A stretch of 64,000 nucleotides of DNA. Source: Nocardiaceae bacterium. Lineage in GTDB: Bacteria; Actinomycetota; Actinomycetes; Mycobacteriales; Mycobacteriaceae. The DNA is taken from the NCBI GenBank assembly GCA_021372355.1, contig JAJFUQ010000007.1, positions 40,300-104,299 of the forward strand, read 5' to 3'. The position numbers and the translations under genes were made by a program. A model generated the notes under the pieces. It was not told the origin of the DNA, made no database searches, and saw nothing but the letters and a program-made list of their open reading frames with translations. This document shows, in pieces, positions 1 to 7,837 of the stretch; position 1 is the first letter of the stretch, and each line of letters starts with the position of its first letter.

Positions 1-455
1 GATTCCCCTTGTCGGACTTGGTTTCGCACAGCGGTTACTTGATGAATCAGCTGTCGGCCAGCGTCGATGTTCCACGTTTGGGTCCCGTGACAGTGCACGC
101 CTTGCACCCGGTTCAGCCGTTGTATGGATCGCAGGATTGGGTCTCCGAGCTGAATCGTCTACGCGGGATTCTCGACAGCACCAATCCGGGTCGGCCCGCT
201 ATCGCCGGTGGCGACTTCAACGCGACATTCGATCACGCGCAGTTCCGGGCGCTGCTCGGTCGGTTCGAGGACGCGACAGATCAGGCCGGCGCCGGCTATC
301 TCCTGACATATCCGACCGATAAGTGGACTGGGCCGGCAGTGGGGCTCGACCACGTCCTCGTGTCGGGTGGTGTGGCAACGGATATCCGGACCGTCGACGT
401 GAAAGGTTCGGATCACCGAGCGCTGGTCGCGAAGGTGACCTTCACTCGGAGCTAG
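1..455 (+). CDS. Endonuclease/exonuclease/phosphatase family protein, 3' part
   Basis: This is the C-terminal part of a protein whose start lies before the window; the reading frame is open to the left edge. The translation has GGDFNAT, the Asp/Asn motif of the DNase I-like endonuclease/exonuclease/phosphatase fold, and near the end GSDHRAL, the SDH catalytic motif. A GLDHVLVSG strand lies between them. Family members hydrolyse phosphodiester or phosphomonoester bonds in a metal-dependent way; the substrate cannot be told from this part. An in-frame TTG at base 9 exists but is probably internal. Its stop codon overlaps the stop of the convergent hydrolase by a few bases. Confidence 0.85.
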   Translation, partial: FPLSDLVSHSGYLMNQLSASVDVPRLGPVTVHALHPVQPLYGSQDWVSELNRLRGILDSTNPGRPAIAGGDFNATFDHAQFRALLGRFEDATDQAGAGYLLTYPTDKWTGPAVGLDHVLVSGGVATDIRTVDVKGSDHRALVAKVTFTRS

Positions 456-1237
456 CCCGCGCGGGCAACGGCTGCGGCAATCACCGCGGCAATCTGATCC
501 GGAACCTCATTCGGCAGCAGGAACACCGACCCGGGAATCGTGACGAGCGTGATGTGCGGTGCTGCTTCGAGTGTGTGACGCTCCGCGTCGGTGAGGCCAC
601 CGTCGCTGTTCTTCTCCGCGTGTACGACCCAGGCGGGTACACCTGTGGCGACGAGGCGACCCGCCGGGTCGTCGCTCTCGAGATAGTCCAGGTAGGCCGC
701 GCAGATCCGCGTGATGTCCCGGGCGCGGTTCGCTCGCGCGTCCGCGCGCAGTTTCTGCGCGTGGCCGGCCTCGATGTTCGCCGTCCGGATGATGAGCTCG
801 GTTGCCCACATGAGCGCTCTCATGGGGAATGGTCCGATCCGCTGAGACAACCGCACGATGCGCCGGAAGAACACGGATTCATCCGGTGTCGTGAGGCTGA
901 TGCCGAGCAGAACGGTCGGGCCGGCGAACTGTCCGGAAAGCACCATCTCCAACGCCACCGACGCGCCATGGGAGAACCCGACCAGCACGTCGCAACCGTG
1001 GGCCCGCGCGAACGCTGCGGCTTCCGTGGCCATCGCGGGAATCGTGTGATTGTCCGGACCCAGCGGTGCGCCCGCGTTGCCGGGCAGCGTCGTGGCGACG
1101 AGCCGAACAGCGCTCAACGTTGGTTCCGCCATGACGAGTTCGTACGACCGAGCCGCGCATGAACCGCCCGGAAGCAGCAATGCGGCGTGCGGCGCATGAG
1201 GTGGACCGGATTCCAGGAAATCCCATTTCGGAGGCAT
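452..1237 (-). CDS. Alpha/beta hydrolase
   Basis: A 261-residue alpha/beta hydrolase. The nucleophile elbow is GFSHGAS (Gly-x-Ser-x-Gly, about residue 87). An early LLLPGGS strand-turn resembles the oxyanion-hole segment. A late PAWVVHAEKNSDGG segment could carry the acid, but the catalytic His is not obvious: the C terminus reads VTIPGSVFLLPNE where His would be expected, so activity is uncertain. I chose the ATG at 1237 because AAGGAGC lies just upstream; the frame extends further 5' without better support. It converges on the phosphatase gene, and the lipoprotein gene at 1395 is divergent. Substrate unknown. Confidence 0.8.
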   Translation of the reverse strand: MPPKWDFLESGPPHAPHAALLLPGGSCAARSYELVMAEPTLSAVRLVATTLPGNAGAPLGPDNHTIPAMATEAAAFARAHGCDVLVGFSHGASVALEMVLSGQFAGPTVLLGISLTTPDESVFFRRIVRLSQRIGPFPMRALMWATELIIRTANIEAGHAQKLRADARANRARDITRICAAYLDYLESDDPAGRLVATGVPAWVVHAEKNSDGGLTDAERHTLEAAPHITLVTIPGSVFLLPNEVPDQIAAVIAAAVARAG

Positions 1238-1394
1238 GTTTGCTCCTTGAACAGCTGTGACCATCATCGCACCGTCAGGCGAACCTGAGAATCGTCTCGG
1301 GTGGGCATGCTCCACCCCTAGGAGTCCTATCTGGTCTCTGTCACGCGGCCGCACCATTGACTCGTAAGACAATCACTAGGCCGAGAGGGACATC

Positions 1395-2039
1395 ATGTCG
1401 GTCAACCGTAAGGGCACCAAAGCCTTCGCTCTCATGATCAGCGCAGCAACGAGCATGCTGGTCATCGGGTGCTCGAGTTCGACCGACGATGGTCCTACGA
1501 TGCCGACGACGCACGCTTCGGTGTCAAAGACTTCTGCGACCACGACCACGACCAAGAGTTCGGACGGGGACAACCCGTTCGGCTTCTCGATGCCGAGCGA
1601 CTTCAATTCGCCGCCGGACGGAAACAACGATTCGAACAGCGGAAACGACGATTCGGACAACGGCTCCGGTGGCTCCGATAGCGGGCCCACCTTGGAGGCC
1701 GCGACCGGCGCCTACCCCGGGGATTGGAAGGGTGGGGGACGGACGATGACCCTGAGCCCCGACGGCAACGGCACGATGAAGCTGGACGACTCGGAGTACG
1801 TCATCGCCTGGGCCCCCGAAGGTGCCGGCATCACGGTCACCATCAAGTCGATCACCGTCAACAAGGACGGGTCGGAAAAGGTCGGCAAGATCTGGCACGG
1901 CGCACTCCAGAAGGACCCCGACAGCAGCAAGACCGTCCTGCACTTAGCGGACAAGGCATCGGACCTGAAGGAGATGTTCAGCGGGATGTTCTGGTGCAAC
2001 AACGCCGACGACAGCTTCTTATGCGGCGGCGGCGAGTGA
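1395..2039 (+). CDS. Lipoprotein, hypothetical
   Basis: A 214-residue predicted lipoprotein. A basic N terminus (SVNRKG) is followed by a hydrophobic stretch ending in lipobox LVIGC, with Cys at about residue 26. Next comes a Ser/Thr/Asp/Asn/Gly-rich linker (residues 27-100) and then a compact domain of about 110 residues starting near GAYPGDWKG. That domain has alternating strands (TMTLSPDGNGTMKLDD) and two cysteines near the end (FWCNN and FLCGGGE) that could form a disulfide. The start has GAGAGGGA upstream. It is monocistronic and followed by a strong terminator. I do not recognise the family. It is exported and membrane-anchored by inference. Confidence 0.8.
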   Translation: MSVNRKGTKAFALMISAATSMLVIGCSSSTDDGPTMPTTHASVSKTSATTTTTKSSDGDNPFGFSMPSDFNSPPDGNNDSNSGNDDSDNGSGGSDSGPTLEAATGAYPGDWKGGGRTMTLSPDGNGTMKLDDSEYVIAWAPEGAGITVTIKSITVNKDGSEKVGKIWHGALQKDPDSSKTVLHLADKASDLKEMFSGMFWCNNADDSFLCGGGE

Positions 2040-2063
2040 CCGTCTGACGCACTGAGCGACCCC

Positions 2064-2095
2064 AAAACCTGGCCCCCGAACGGGGGCCAGGTTTT
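2064..2095 (+). terminator. Rho-independent-like terminator of the lipoprotein gene
   Basis: A perfect 14-bp stem (2064-2077 with 2082-2095), loop GAAC, ending in TTTT. It lies 25 bases after the lipoprotein stop codon. Confidence 0.85.
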
Positions 2096-2229
2096 GCTGT
2101 TTTCGCAGGTAAATGGCCTGAAAAGGGGTGAGAATGCGAGCCCTAGGGTGGCTTCTTGTGGTGCCCGTCACACCGGACATTTGAGGGAGGCAGCGGAGTG
2201 CTCGGCCGCTGCATCTTGTAGGAGTCCTG

Positions 2230-3852
2230 ATGACTGACACCCTGGCGTTCGACACCCCCGTCCTGCCGTTCGACGTCCCCAACCTTCCCGTCACGCAAGG
2301 AACGCCGGAGAGACGGCGACAACGCGGACGCAGATCGCGACTGGTGGTCGGCTTGATCAGCATTTCGACTCTGGTCGGTTCCGGGATTCTGAGTCACCAG
2401 CTCCAGACGCCGGCCGGCCCACTGGACAAGTTCTACAACCAGTCGATCCAGTGGGGTTCCTGTCACGGCTTCGAGATGGGTGGCGAACCGCTCAACCACG
2501 GACTGCAATGCGCCCGGGTCACGGTCCCGCTCGATTACTCGAAGCCCGATGGTGCAACCGCCTCGATCGCGATTTCCAGATCCCGCGCGACCGGCCAGAA
2601 GATCGGCTCGATCCTGGTGAACCCCGGCGGGCCAGGCGCATCGGGCCTGTCGATGCCCACGCAGGCCGGCTATCAGTCGACGCTCGGCGAAAACTTCGAC
2701 ATCATCGGCTTTGACCCGCGCGGAATCGGTGCCTCGACCCCCGCAGTCAAGTGCACGACCGCCGCCGAGATCGACGCCAATCGTCAGAGCGACGGTTACG
2801 ACAACACCCCCAGCGGTATCAAGGCGCAGGAGGCTAGCACCAAGGAATGGGTTTCCCAGTGCGTGAAGCGGTCCGGGCTGAATCTTCTCGCGCACGTCGG
2901 CACGCGCGAGGTCGCGATGGACATGGACGTCATCCGCGCTGTGCTCGGCGACAGCAAACTGACCTACCTCGGCTATTCGTACGGCACCCGACTGGGAGCG
3001 ACGTACGCGGAACTGTTCCCGGACAAGGTTCGAGCGATGGTTCTTGATGGTGCTCTCGACCCTCGGCAGAACAGCTCGGACGAATGGGTCAAGCAGATGC
3101 AGGGATTCCAGAAGGCCTTCGACGACTACGCCAGGTCCTGCACGCAGTATTCGGCGTGCCCACTCGGTCAGGATCCGGACGTGGCTGTGGCGGTCTACCG
3201 CTCGCTGGTCGAGCCGCTGCACGGGAATCCGGCGGAGACCAAGGATGGACGCGGCCTCAGCTATGGAGATGCCCAGACGGCGGCGATCCAGGCGCTCTAT
3301 TCACCGGCGTTGTGGGATTACCTCACGCAGGGGCTGATCGAACTCAAGCAGGGCAGCGGTAATACGTTGCAGCTCATCGCCGACCTTTACTACGAACGCC
3401 GCGCGGACGGTAGCTACGCCAACGACATGGATGCTCGTTCGGCCGTTCGATGCGTCGACGACCCCGCGGTCACAGACCGGGAGACACTCGGCAAGCTCGA
3501 CACCCAACGGCGTCAGGCGGCGCCGTTCCTGGACGACGGGCGCGGCACCGGTCTCGCCGCACTGGACGCGTGCGCATTCTGGCCCGTTCCGCCGACCTCG
3601 AAGCCACATGACCTCACAACGAACGGCATGCCCAAGATCGTGGTCGTCTCGACCACGCACGACCCGGCAACGCCGTACCAGGCTGGCGTCGACCTCGCTC
3701 GCCAACTCCGCGCCTCGCTGCTCACCTACGAGGGCACTCAGCATGGAGCGTTCCTGAACTCCGGCAAGTGCATCGACGATGCCGTCATCGCCTATCTGCG
3801 CGACCTCAGGGATCCCGGCAACCTGACGTGCGCGACGGCTGCCAAGTCCTGA
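2230..3852 (+). CDS. caeA: Secreted TAP-family alpha/beta hydrolase, CaeA/Hip1-like
   Basis: A 540-residue serine hydrolase closely resembling mycobacterial carboxylesterase/protease CaeA (Hip1, Rv2224c). Shared blocks include LVNPGGPGASG (oxyanion region), IIGFDPRGIGAST, the nucleophile motif GYSYGTRLG, VLDGALDP, CAFWPVPPTS, the C-terminal TAP-domain segment VVVSTTHDPATPYQAGVDLA (catalytic Asp), and a His in EGTQHGAF. In mycobacteria this cell-wall enzyme processes envelope proteins and affects host signalling. Unlike Hip1 it has no lipobox. Instead a long basic N terminus of about 38 residues (RRRQRGRRSR) precedes a single hydrophobic segment (about 39-57), so it may be a signal-anchored or non-lipidated form. 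AGGAG sits upstream of the ATG. Confidence 0.9.
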   Translation: MTDTLAFDTPVLPFDVPNLPVTQGTPERRRQRGRRSRLVVGLISISTLVGSGILSHQLQTPAGPLDKFYNQSIQWGSCHGFEMGGEPLNHGLQCARVTVPLDYSKPDGATASIAISRSRATGQKIGSILVNPGGPGASGLSMPTQAGYQSTLGENFDIIGFDPRGIGASTPAVKCTTAAEIDANRQSDGYDNTPSGIKAQEASTKEWVSQCVKRSGLNLLAHVGTREVAMDMDVIRAVLGDSKLTYLGYSYGTRLGATYAELFPDKVRAMVLDGALDPRQNSSDEWVKQMQGFQKAFDDYARSCTQYSACPLGQDPDVAVAVYRSLVEPLHGNPAETKDGRGLSYGDAQTAAIQALYSPALWDYLTQGLIELKQGSGNTLQLIADLYYERRADGSYANDMDARSAVRCVDDPAVTDRETLGKLDTQRRQAAPFLDDGRGTGLAALDACAFWPVPPTSKPHDLTTNGMPKIVVVSTTHDPATPYQAGVDLARQLRASLLTYEGTQHGAFLNSGKCIDDAVIAYLRDLRDPGNLTCATAAKS

Positions 3853-3860
3853 CCGCAGAA

Positions 3861-3908
3861 ACACGACAAGGCTGGCTCCCGGAATTCCGGAAGCCAGCCT
3901 TGTCGTGT
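3861..3908. terminator. Bidirectional terminator between caeA-like gene and fadE5
   Basis: A perfect 17-bp stem (3861-3877 with 3892-3908). Its loop contains a second palindrome, CCGGAATTCCGG. It sits exactly between two convergent stop codons, so it can serve both strands. Confidence 0.8.
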
Positions 3909-3914
3909 GACGTA

Positions 3915-5750
3915 TTAGAACGCGGCTTCGTCGAGCTCCATGATGTCGTTGTCCAGCGTGGCCAGGACGTTCTTGACACTGGTCAGCAGCGGCAGCGAGT
4001 TGCGAGCGAAGAACTGCGCAACCGCGACCTTGCCCTCGTAGAAGCTCTTGTCCGCGCCAGCAGCGCCGTTGTCGAGAGCAGCCAGCGAGACCTCGGCGTG
4101 GCGAAGCAGCTGCCAGCCGATGAGCAGGTCACCGACGGCCATCAGGAAGCGCACCGAACCGGTACCGATCTTGTACAGCTCGGCCGGGTTGTCCTTGGCG
4201 GCGAACATCGGTCCCATGAGCGAGCCGGCCATGGCCTGCACGTCCTCGAGAGCGGTCTTCAGCAGCGCACGCTCGTTCTTCAGGCGACCGTTGCCGGCCT
4301 CGCTGTCGATGAACTTCGTGATCTGGCCGGCGACGTGCGCGAGGGCGACACCGCGGTCCTTGGCGATCTTGCGGAAGAAGAAGTCCAAGGCCTGGATGGC
4401 CGTGGTGCCCTCGTAGAGCGAGTCGATCTTCGCGTCACGGATGTACTGCTCGATCGGGTAGTCCTGGAGGAAGCCCGAGCCACCGAGAGTCTGAAGCGAC
4501 TCGGTGAGCTTCTCGTAGGCACGCTCGGAACCGACACCCTTGACGATGGGGAGAAGCAGGTCGTTCACGCGGAACGCCATGTCGTGGTCCGCACCCGAAG
4601 CGGCGAGAGCGGTGTCGTCGTTCTGGTGAGCGGCGGTGTAGAGGTAGATCGCGCGCAGACCCTCGGCGTACGCCTTCTGGGTCATGAGAGCGCGACGGAC
4701 GTCCGGGTGGTGGGTGATGGTGACGCGCGGAGCGGTCTTGTCCATCATCTGGGTCATGTCCGAACCCTGGACGCGGCTCTTGGCGTACTCGAGCGCGTTG
4801 AGGTAACCGGTCGACAGGGTACCGATCGCCTTCGTGCCGACCATCATGCGAGCGTTCTCGATGACGTCGAACATCTGGGCAATACCGTTGTGAACCTCGC
4901 CGACGAGCCAGCCGACGGCCGGGGTGCCGTGCAGACCGAACGAAACCTCACACGTGGCCGAAGCCTTGAGGCCCATCTTGTGCTCGAGGCCGGTGACGAA
5001 AGCGCCGTTGCGCTCACCGAGGGTCTCGGTCTCGAAGTCGAAGTGGAACTTCGGCACGAAGAACAGCGATAGACCCTTGGTGCCCGGGCCAGCGCCCTCG
5101 GGGCGAGCGAGCACGAGGTGGAAGGTGTTCTCGAACAGGTCGTCAGCGTCGGCCGAGGTGATGAAGCGCTTCACGCCCTCGATGTGCCAGGTGCCATCGG
5201 CCTGCTGGACTGCCTTGGTGGTACCGGCGCCGACGTCCGAACCGGCGTCCGGCTCGGTGAGAACCATGGTGGCGCCCCAGCCGCGCTCAGCTGCGACCTC
5301 GGCCCACTTCTTCTGCTCGTCGGTTCCGTTGTGGTGGAAGATCTGGGCGAAGCTGGCGCCAGCGGCGTACATGATGATCGCCGGGTTCGAGCCGAGGCCC
5401 ATTTCCTGCAGGGCCCAGGTGACGGCGCGAGGTGCCGGCATACCGCCGAGCTCCTCCAGCAGACCGACACGGTCCCAGCCGCCATCGGCATAGGCGCGGT
5501 ACGACTTCTTGAAGCCTTCGGGGATCGAAACCGTGTGGGTCGACGGGTCGAAAGTCGGGGGGTTGCGGTCGGTGTCGGCGAACGACTCGGCCATCGGACC
5601 CTCGGCGACCTTGCTGAATTCCTTCAGCATCTCGCGCACAGTGTCTTCGTCGAGATCGCCGTAACCGCCGGCAGCGAGAACGTCACCAATACCAAGGACC
5701 TCGAACAGGTTGAATTCGATGTCGCGAACGTTGGACTTGTAGTGGCTCAT
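3915..5750 (-). CDS. fadE5: Acyl-CoA dehydrogenase FadE5
   Basis: A 611-residue acyl-CoA dehydrogenase, the same length as M. tuberculosis FadE5 and with the same opening ([19 protein letters not shown]). It catalyses FAD-dependent alpha,beta-dehydrogenation of acyl-CoA, the first step of beta-oxidation, passing electrons to ETF. Visible features are [15 protein letters not shown] (FAD/substrate loop), the central beta domain, [20 protein letters not shown], and [13 protein letters not shown], where Glu is the family catalytic base. The start at 5750 was chosen by the FadE5 N terminus; the frame runs 39 codons further upstream. EtfD, the membrane acceptor that would reoxidise ETF, is at 29380-32253. 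A palindrome at 5847-5858 lies in the divergent promoter region. Confidence 0.95.
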   Translation of the reverse strand: MSHYKSNVRDIEFNLFEVLGIGDVLAAGGYGDLDEDTVREMLKEFSKVAEGPMAESFADTDRNPPTFDPSTHTVSIPEGFKKSYRAYADGGWDRVGLLEELGGMPAPRAVTWALQEMGLGSNPAIIMYAAGASFAQIFHHNGTDEQKKWAEVAAERGWGATMVLTEPDAGSDVGAGTTKAVQQADGTWHIEGVKRFITSADADDLFENTFHLVLARPEGAGPGTKGLSLFFVPKFHFDFETETLGERNGAFVTGLEHKMGLKASATCEVSFGLHGTPAVGWLVGEVHNGIAQMFDVIENARMMVGTKAIGTLSTGYLNALEYAKSRVQGSDMTQMMDKTAPRVTITHHPDVRRALMTQKAYAEGLRAIYLYTAAHQNDDTALAASGADHDMAFRVNDLLLPIVKGVGSERAYEKLTESLQTLGGSGFLQDYPIEQYIRDAKIDSLYEGTTAIQALDFFFRKIAKDRGVALAHVAGQITKFIDSEAGNGRLKNERALLKTALEDVQAMAGSLMGPMFAAKDNPAELYKIGTGSVRFLMAVGDLLIGWQLLRHAEVSLAALDNGAAGADKSFYEGKVAVAQFFARNSLPLLTSVKNVLATLDNDIMELDEAAF

Positions 5751-5846
5751 CTTGAGACCCGTATTCCTTTGCTCTTCGTTGAGCTGGTGCGGACTAGCTT
5801 TCAGTTCCGCCCAGGGTGCTACCCACCGGTAACTTGGCGTCAATGT

Positions 5847-5858
5847 TACTGGCCAGTA
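5847..5858. promoter_or_regulatory. Palindromic operator candidate upstream of fadE5
   Basis: TACTGGCCAGTA, a perfect 12-bp palindrome in the 176-bp region between fadE5 and the divergent hydrolase. This is typical of a TetR/GntR-type site. The regulator is not identified in the window. Confidence 0.4.
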
Positions 5859-5913
5859 GTTTTCCACTTCAAGAGTTCCGCAAAGGCTGTGATGCGAAAC
5901 ACCGACCCGGCCG

Positions 5914-5919
5914 TAACGT
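5914..5919 (+). promoter_or_regulatory. -10 element, probable leaderless transcript
   Basis: TAACGT ends 7 bases before the ATG at 5927, and no Shine-Dalgarno sequence is visible. Confidence 0.4.
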
Positions 5920-5926
5920 AGGTCTC

Positions 5927-6532
5927 ATGCGGAATGACCTGCTGGTCACGACCAGTGCCGGTGACGCATCTGTCGTCGTGGATACCCCGGTTGACGAGCC
6001 TCGTGGACTTGTCGTTCTCACTCATGGCGCCGGCGGCGGCATCGAAACTCTCGACCTCCACGCGGTTCGGGATGCAGCACTGGCGCGCGGCGCGGTGGTC
6101 GCGCGAGTGAACCAGCCGTACATCGTCGCCGGCCGTCGGATGCCGCCGCGCCCGCCGGTTCAGGATCCGGCCTGGATCGAAGTGATTCTGCAACTGCGAC
6201 AGCGCTTTCCGGGACCGCTCGTGCAAGGCGGTCGAAGCAATGGGGCGCGGGTGGCGTGCCGGACGGCGACGTCGGTCGAGGCGGTTGGGGTACTGGCTCT
6301 GGCTTTCCCGCTGCACCCGCCGGGAAAGCCAGAGAACTCGCGTGTCGAGGAGTTGCGGGGAGCGGGCGTTCCGGTGATCGTCGTCAACGGAGCGAATGAT
6401 CCGTTCGGCATTCCGGATGCGGTCGATGCGCAGGAGGTTCACGTCCTGCCGGGTGAGGCGCATTCGTTCAAGAAGTCGCGGGACGCGATCCGGGCCGCGG
6501 TCGACCCGTGGTTGGAGCGCTGGCTCAGTTAG
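5927..6532 (+). CDS. Small alpha/beta hydrolase (KANL3/Tex30-like)
   Basis: A 201-residue alpha/beta hydrolase of the short dienelactone-hydrolase/Tex30-like type. Features are VVLTHGAGGG (oxyanion segment), GGRSNGARVA (Gly-x-Ser-x-Gly nucleophile), VVNGANDPFG (acid) and LPGEAHSFKKS (catalytic His), in the usual order. The substrate is unknown. The ATG at 5927 is preferred because the fold starts right after it and a -10 hexamer lies 7 bases upstream. The 3' end overlaps the convergent methyltransferase by 8 bases. Confidence 0.8.
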   Translation: MRNDLLVTTSAGDASVVVDTPVDEPRGLVVLTHGAGGGIETLDLHAVRDAALARGAVVARVNQPYIVAGRRMPPRPPVQDPAWIEVILQLRQRFPGPLVQGGRSNGARVACRTATSVEAVGVLALAFPLHPPGKPENSRVEELRGAGVPVIVVNGANDPFGIPDAVDAQEVHVLPGEAHSFKKSRDAIRAAVDPWLERWLS

Positions 6533-7124
6533 ACCGGTGCGCGGTGACGAGGCAGTCGATCGCGACGCCTTTTTCGGTTGCGCGCTCTAATTTCTGCGCG
6601 ATGTCGATCGTCAGCAGGCCCTCGACGTCGGACGCGATGTCCTCCGGGGTGTAAAGAACCTCAGGGTCTTGAGGGCCGCCGACGCCCTCGGCGATGTTCG
6701 TCGAGTCGTGGCCGAGGACCACGAGGGTTCCGCCCGGTGCGAGCGCCTGGGCGCAGCGACGCATCAAGTCGCGTCGCTGTGCCTCCGGAAAGTGGAGATA
6801 GGCACTGACGATGAGGCTGAATTCGCCGGGTATGTCCCACGTGGTGAGGTCGGCCTCGACCCACGTGAGCCGATCGCGACTCCGGCGAGGCAGTTTGGTG
6901 GCGACGGTCGCGCCCTTGTTGAGCGCGACCCGGGAGAAATCGACGGCAGTGACAGTCCAGGCGTTCAGGGCGAGCCATATCGCATGGCGACCTTCGCCGC
7001 AGCCGAGGTCGAGCGCGCGACCGCGATGCAGGGGCCAGACCTGCGACACGATGACGGGATTGGGCGGGGCGCCCCACACGAGTTCGGTAGATGCGTAGCG
7101 GTCGTCCCAGGCTTGCGCATCCAT
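6525..7124 (-). CDS. Class I SAM-dependent methyltransferase
   Basis: A 199-residue Rossmann-fold methyltransferase. Motif I is ALDLGCGEGRHAIWLA (SAM-binding Gly-rich loop). The acidic end of strand 2 is VTAVDFS, motif post-I is WVEADLTTW, and an LIVSAYLHFP motif IV-like strand follows. The protein resembles the TehB/thiopurine-type group that begins with WDDRYASTELVWG. The acceptor is unknown. The start at 7124 fits both this N terminus and a -10-like TAGGTT 7 bases upstream. A 48-codon membrane gene lies just upstream on the same strand. Confidence 0.85.
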   Translation of the reverse strand: MDAQAWDDRYASTELVWGAPPNPVIVSQVWPLHRGRALDLGCGEGRHAIWLALNAWTVTAVDFSRVALNKGATVATKLPRRSRDRLTWVEADLTTWDIPGEFSLIVSAYLHFPEAQRRDLMRRCAQALAPGGTLVVLGHDSTNIAEGVGGPQDPEVLYTPEDIASDVEGLLTIDIAQKLERATEKGVAIDCLVTAHRSN

Positions 7125-7131
7125 GAAATGA

Positions 7132-7137
7132 AACCTA
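7132..7137 (-). promoter_or_regulatory. -10 element of the methyltransferase gene
   Basis: TAGGTT on the minus strand, 7 bases before the ATG at 7124, suggesting a leaderless transcript. Its TAG is also the stop codon of the small gene at 7135-7281. Confidence 0.4.
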
Positions 7138-7281
7138 GTTGGTCCTAACCTTCTCGCGAAGGTCGACCGCTCGGTCTGCGGGTACTGCCGAGGGCGGGGT
7201 TGCACGGCAAAGCCTGCCGAGCACGATCGCGATCGGCAGCGCCACGAGTGCCCACAGAATGAAGGCGACGACGATAGCCAT
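7135..7281 (-). CDS. Small membrane protein, 48 residues
   Basis: A 48-residue frame: one transmembrane helix (MAIVVAFILWALVALPIAIVL, residues 1-21), then a charged tail with RCRATPPS-like and VDLREKVRTN segments. The composition is typical of small actinobacterial membrane proteins, with N-out/C-in topology by the positive-inside rule (basic residues follow the helix). GGAGG lies directly before the ATG, closer than usual, so the start is uncertain. It ends on the promoter of the methyltransferase gene. Function unknown; coding status rests on codon usage and the clean helix-plus-tail pattern. Confidence 0.45.
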   Translation of the reverse strand: MAIVVAFILWALVALPIAIVLGRLCRATPPSAVPADRAVDLREKVRTN

Positions 7282-7492
7282 GCCTCCAGAATGCGCTGTT
7301 CTCGAGAAATCGCAATCGTTCGGTTACAGGCGATTCGTCAAAATGACCAAATCAATGCGGAATCGCAACATTTGTGCGATCTGCTGAGGCGGTCGGGCGG
7401 GATCCGGGGCAGGGGCTCGCGAATGGGACCCTCTCATCAGGCCAGTTGTCCAGACCCCCGAGGGCCGCGAGTTTTGGGTGGAGGATAAGAAC

Positions 7493-7522
7493 GGGCCGCC
7501 AAACGGTGTCGTTTGGCGACCC
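7493..7522 (-). terminator. Hairpin after the 29-codon gene
   Basis: Stem 7493-7505 with 7510-7522 (13 positions, one mismatch), loop GTGT. On the minus strand it follows the stop at 7537 and is trailed by a short T-rich run. Confidence 0.6.
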
Positions 7523-7536
7523 GTCGTGATTCCGAC

Positions 7537-7626
7537 TCAGCCAAGTGCGGTCAGCAGAGTGACGAGATTCACGCCGAAACCGGCGCCATTCATCACCATG
7601 CCGAGGATTGCGGCGAGGATTTGCAT
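7537..7626 (-). CDS. Hydrophobic micropeptide, 29 residues
   Basis: A 29-residue frame beginning MQILAAILGMVMNGAG and ending LVTLLTALG. It has no charged residues: a wholly hydrophobic or amphipathic helix with small residues. A good ribosome site (GAAAGGAAG) lies 5-13 bases before the ATG, and a hairpin terminator follows 14 bases after the stop, so it looks like an independent unit. Such peptides are known elsewhere as membrane-active peptides, complex-stabilising subunits or type I toxins. Nothing here says which. No antisense RNA signal was identified. Confidence 0.5.
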   Translation of the reverse strand: MQILAAILGMVMNGAGFGVNLVTLLTALG

Positions 7627-7837
7627 TGCATCTTCCTTTCGACAAACACAGGACACATCGCCATAGATCGCTGATGGAGTGCAACCGCACTACTCGACTG
7701 CAGGCTCCTCATACGCGGACCCGAGTGGCTTGGCTCAAGCGTATGGGGCGGTTCTAGGCCAATCCGTGGATGAGACCTGATCGTTGGCCGACCGTGATCG
7801 GCGCCTACGAGAAGTCCAATTCCCTTGGTGTAAGTGG

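Noticed and set aside
323..1162. A 279-codon plus-strand frame opposite the alpha/beta hydrolase
   Set aside because: The minus-strand translation carries the GFSHGAS nucleophile motif and a good start; the plus frame is Arg-rich and motif-free.
7291..7488. A 65-codon plus-strand frame between the 48- and 29-codon genes
   Set aside because: No ribosome site, no recognisable pattern, and it runs into the terminator region of the micropeptide gene.
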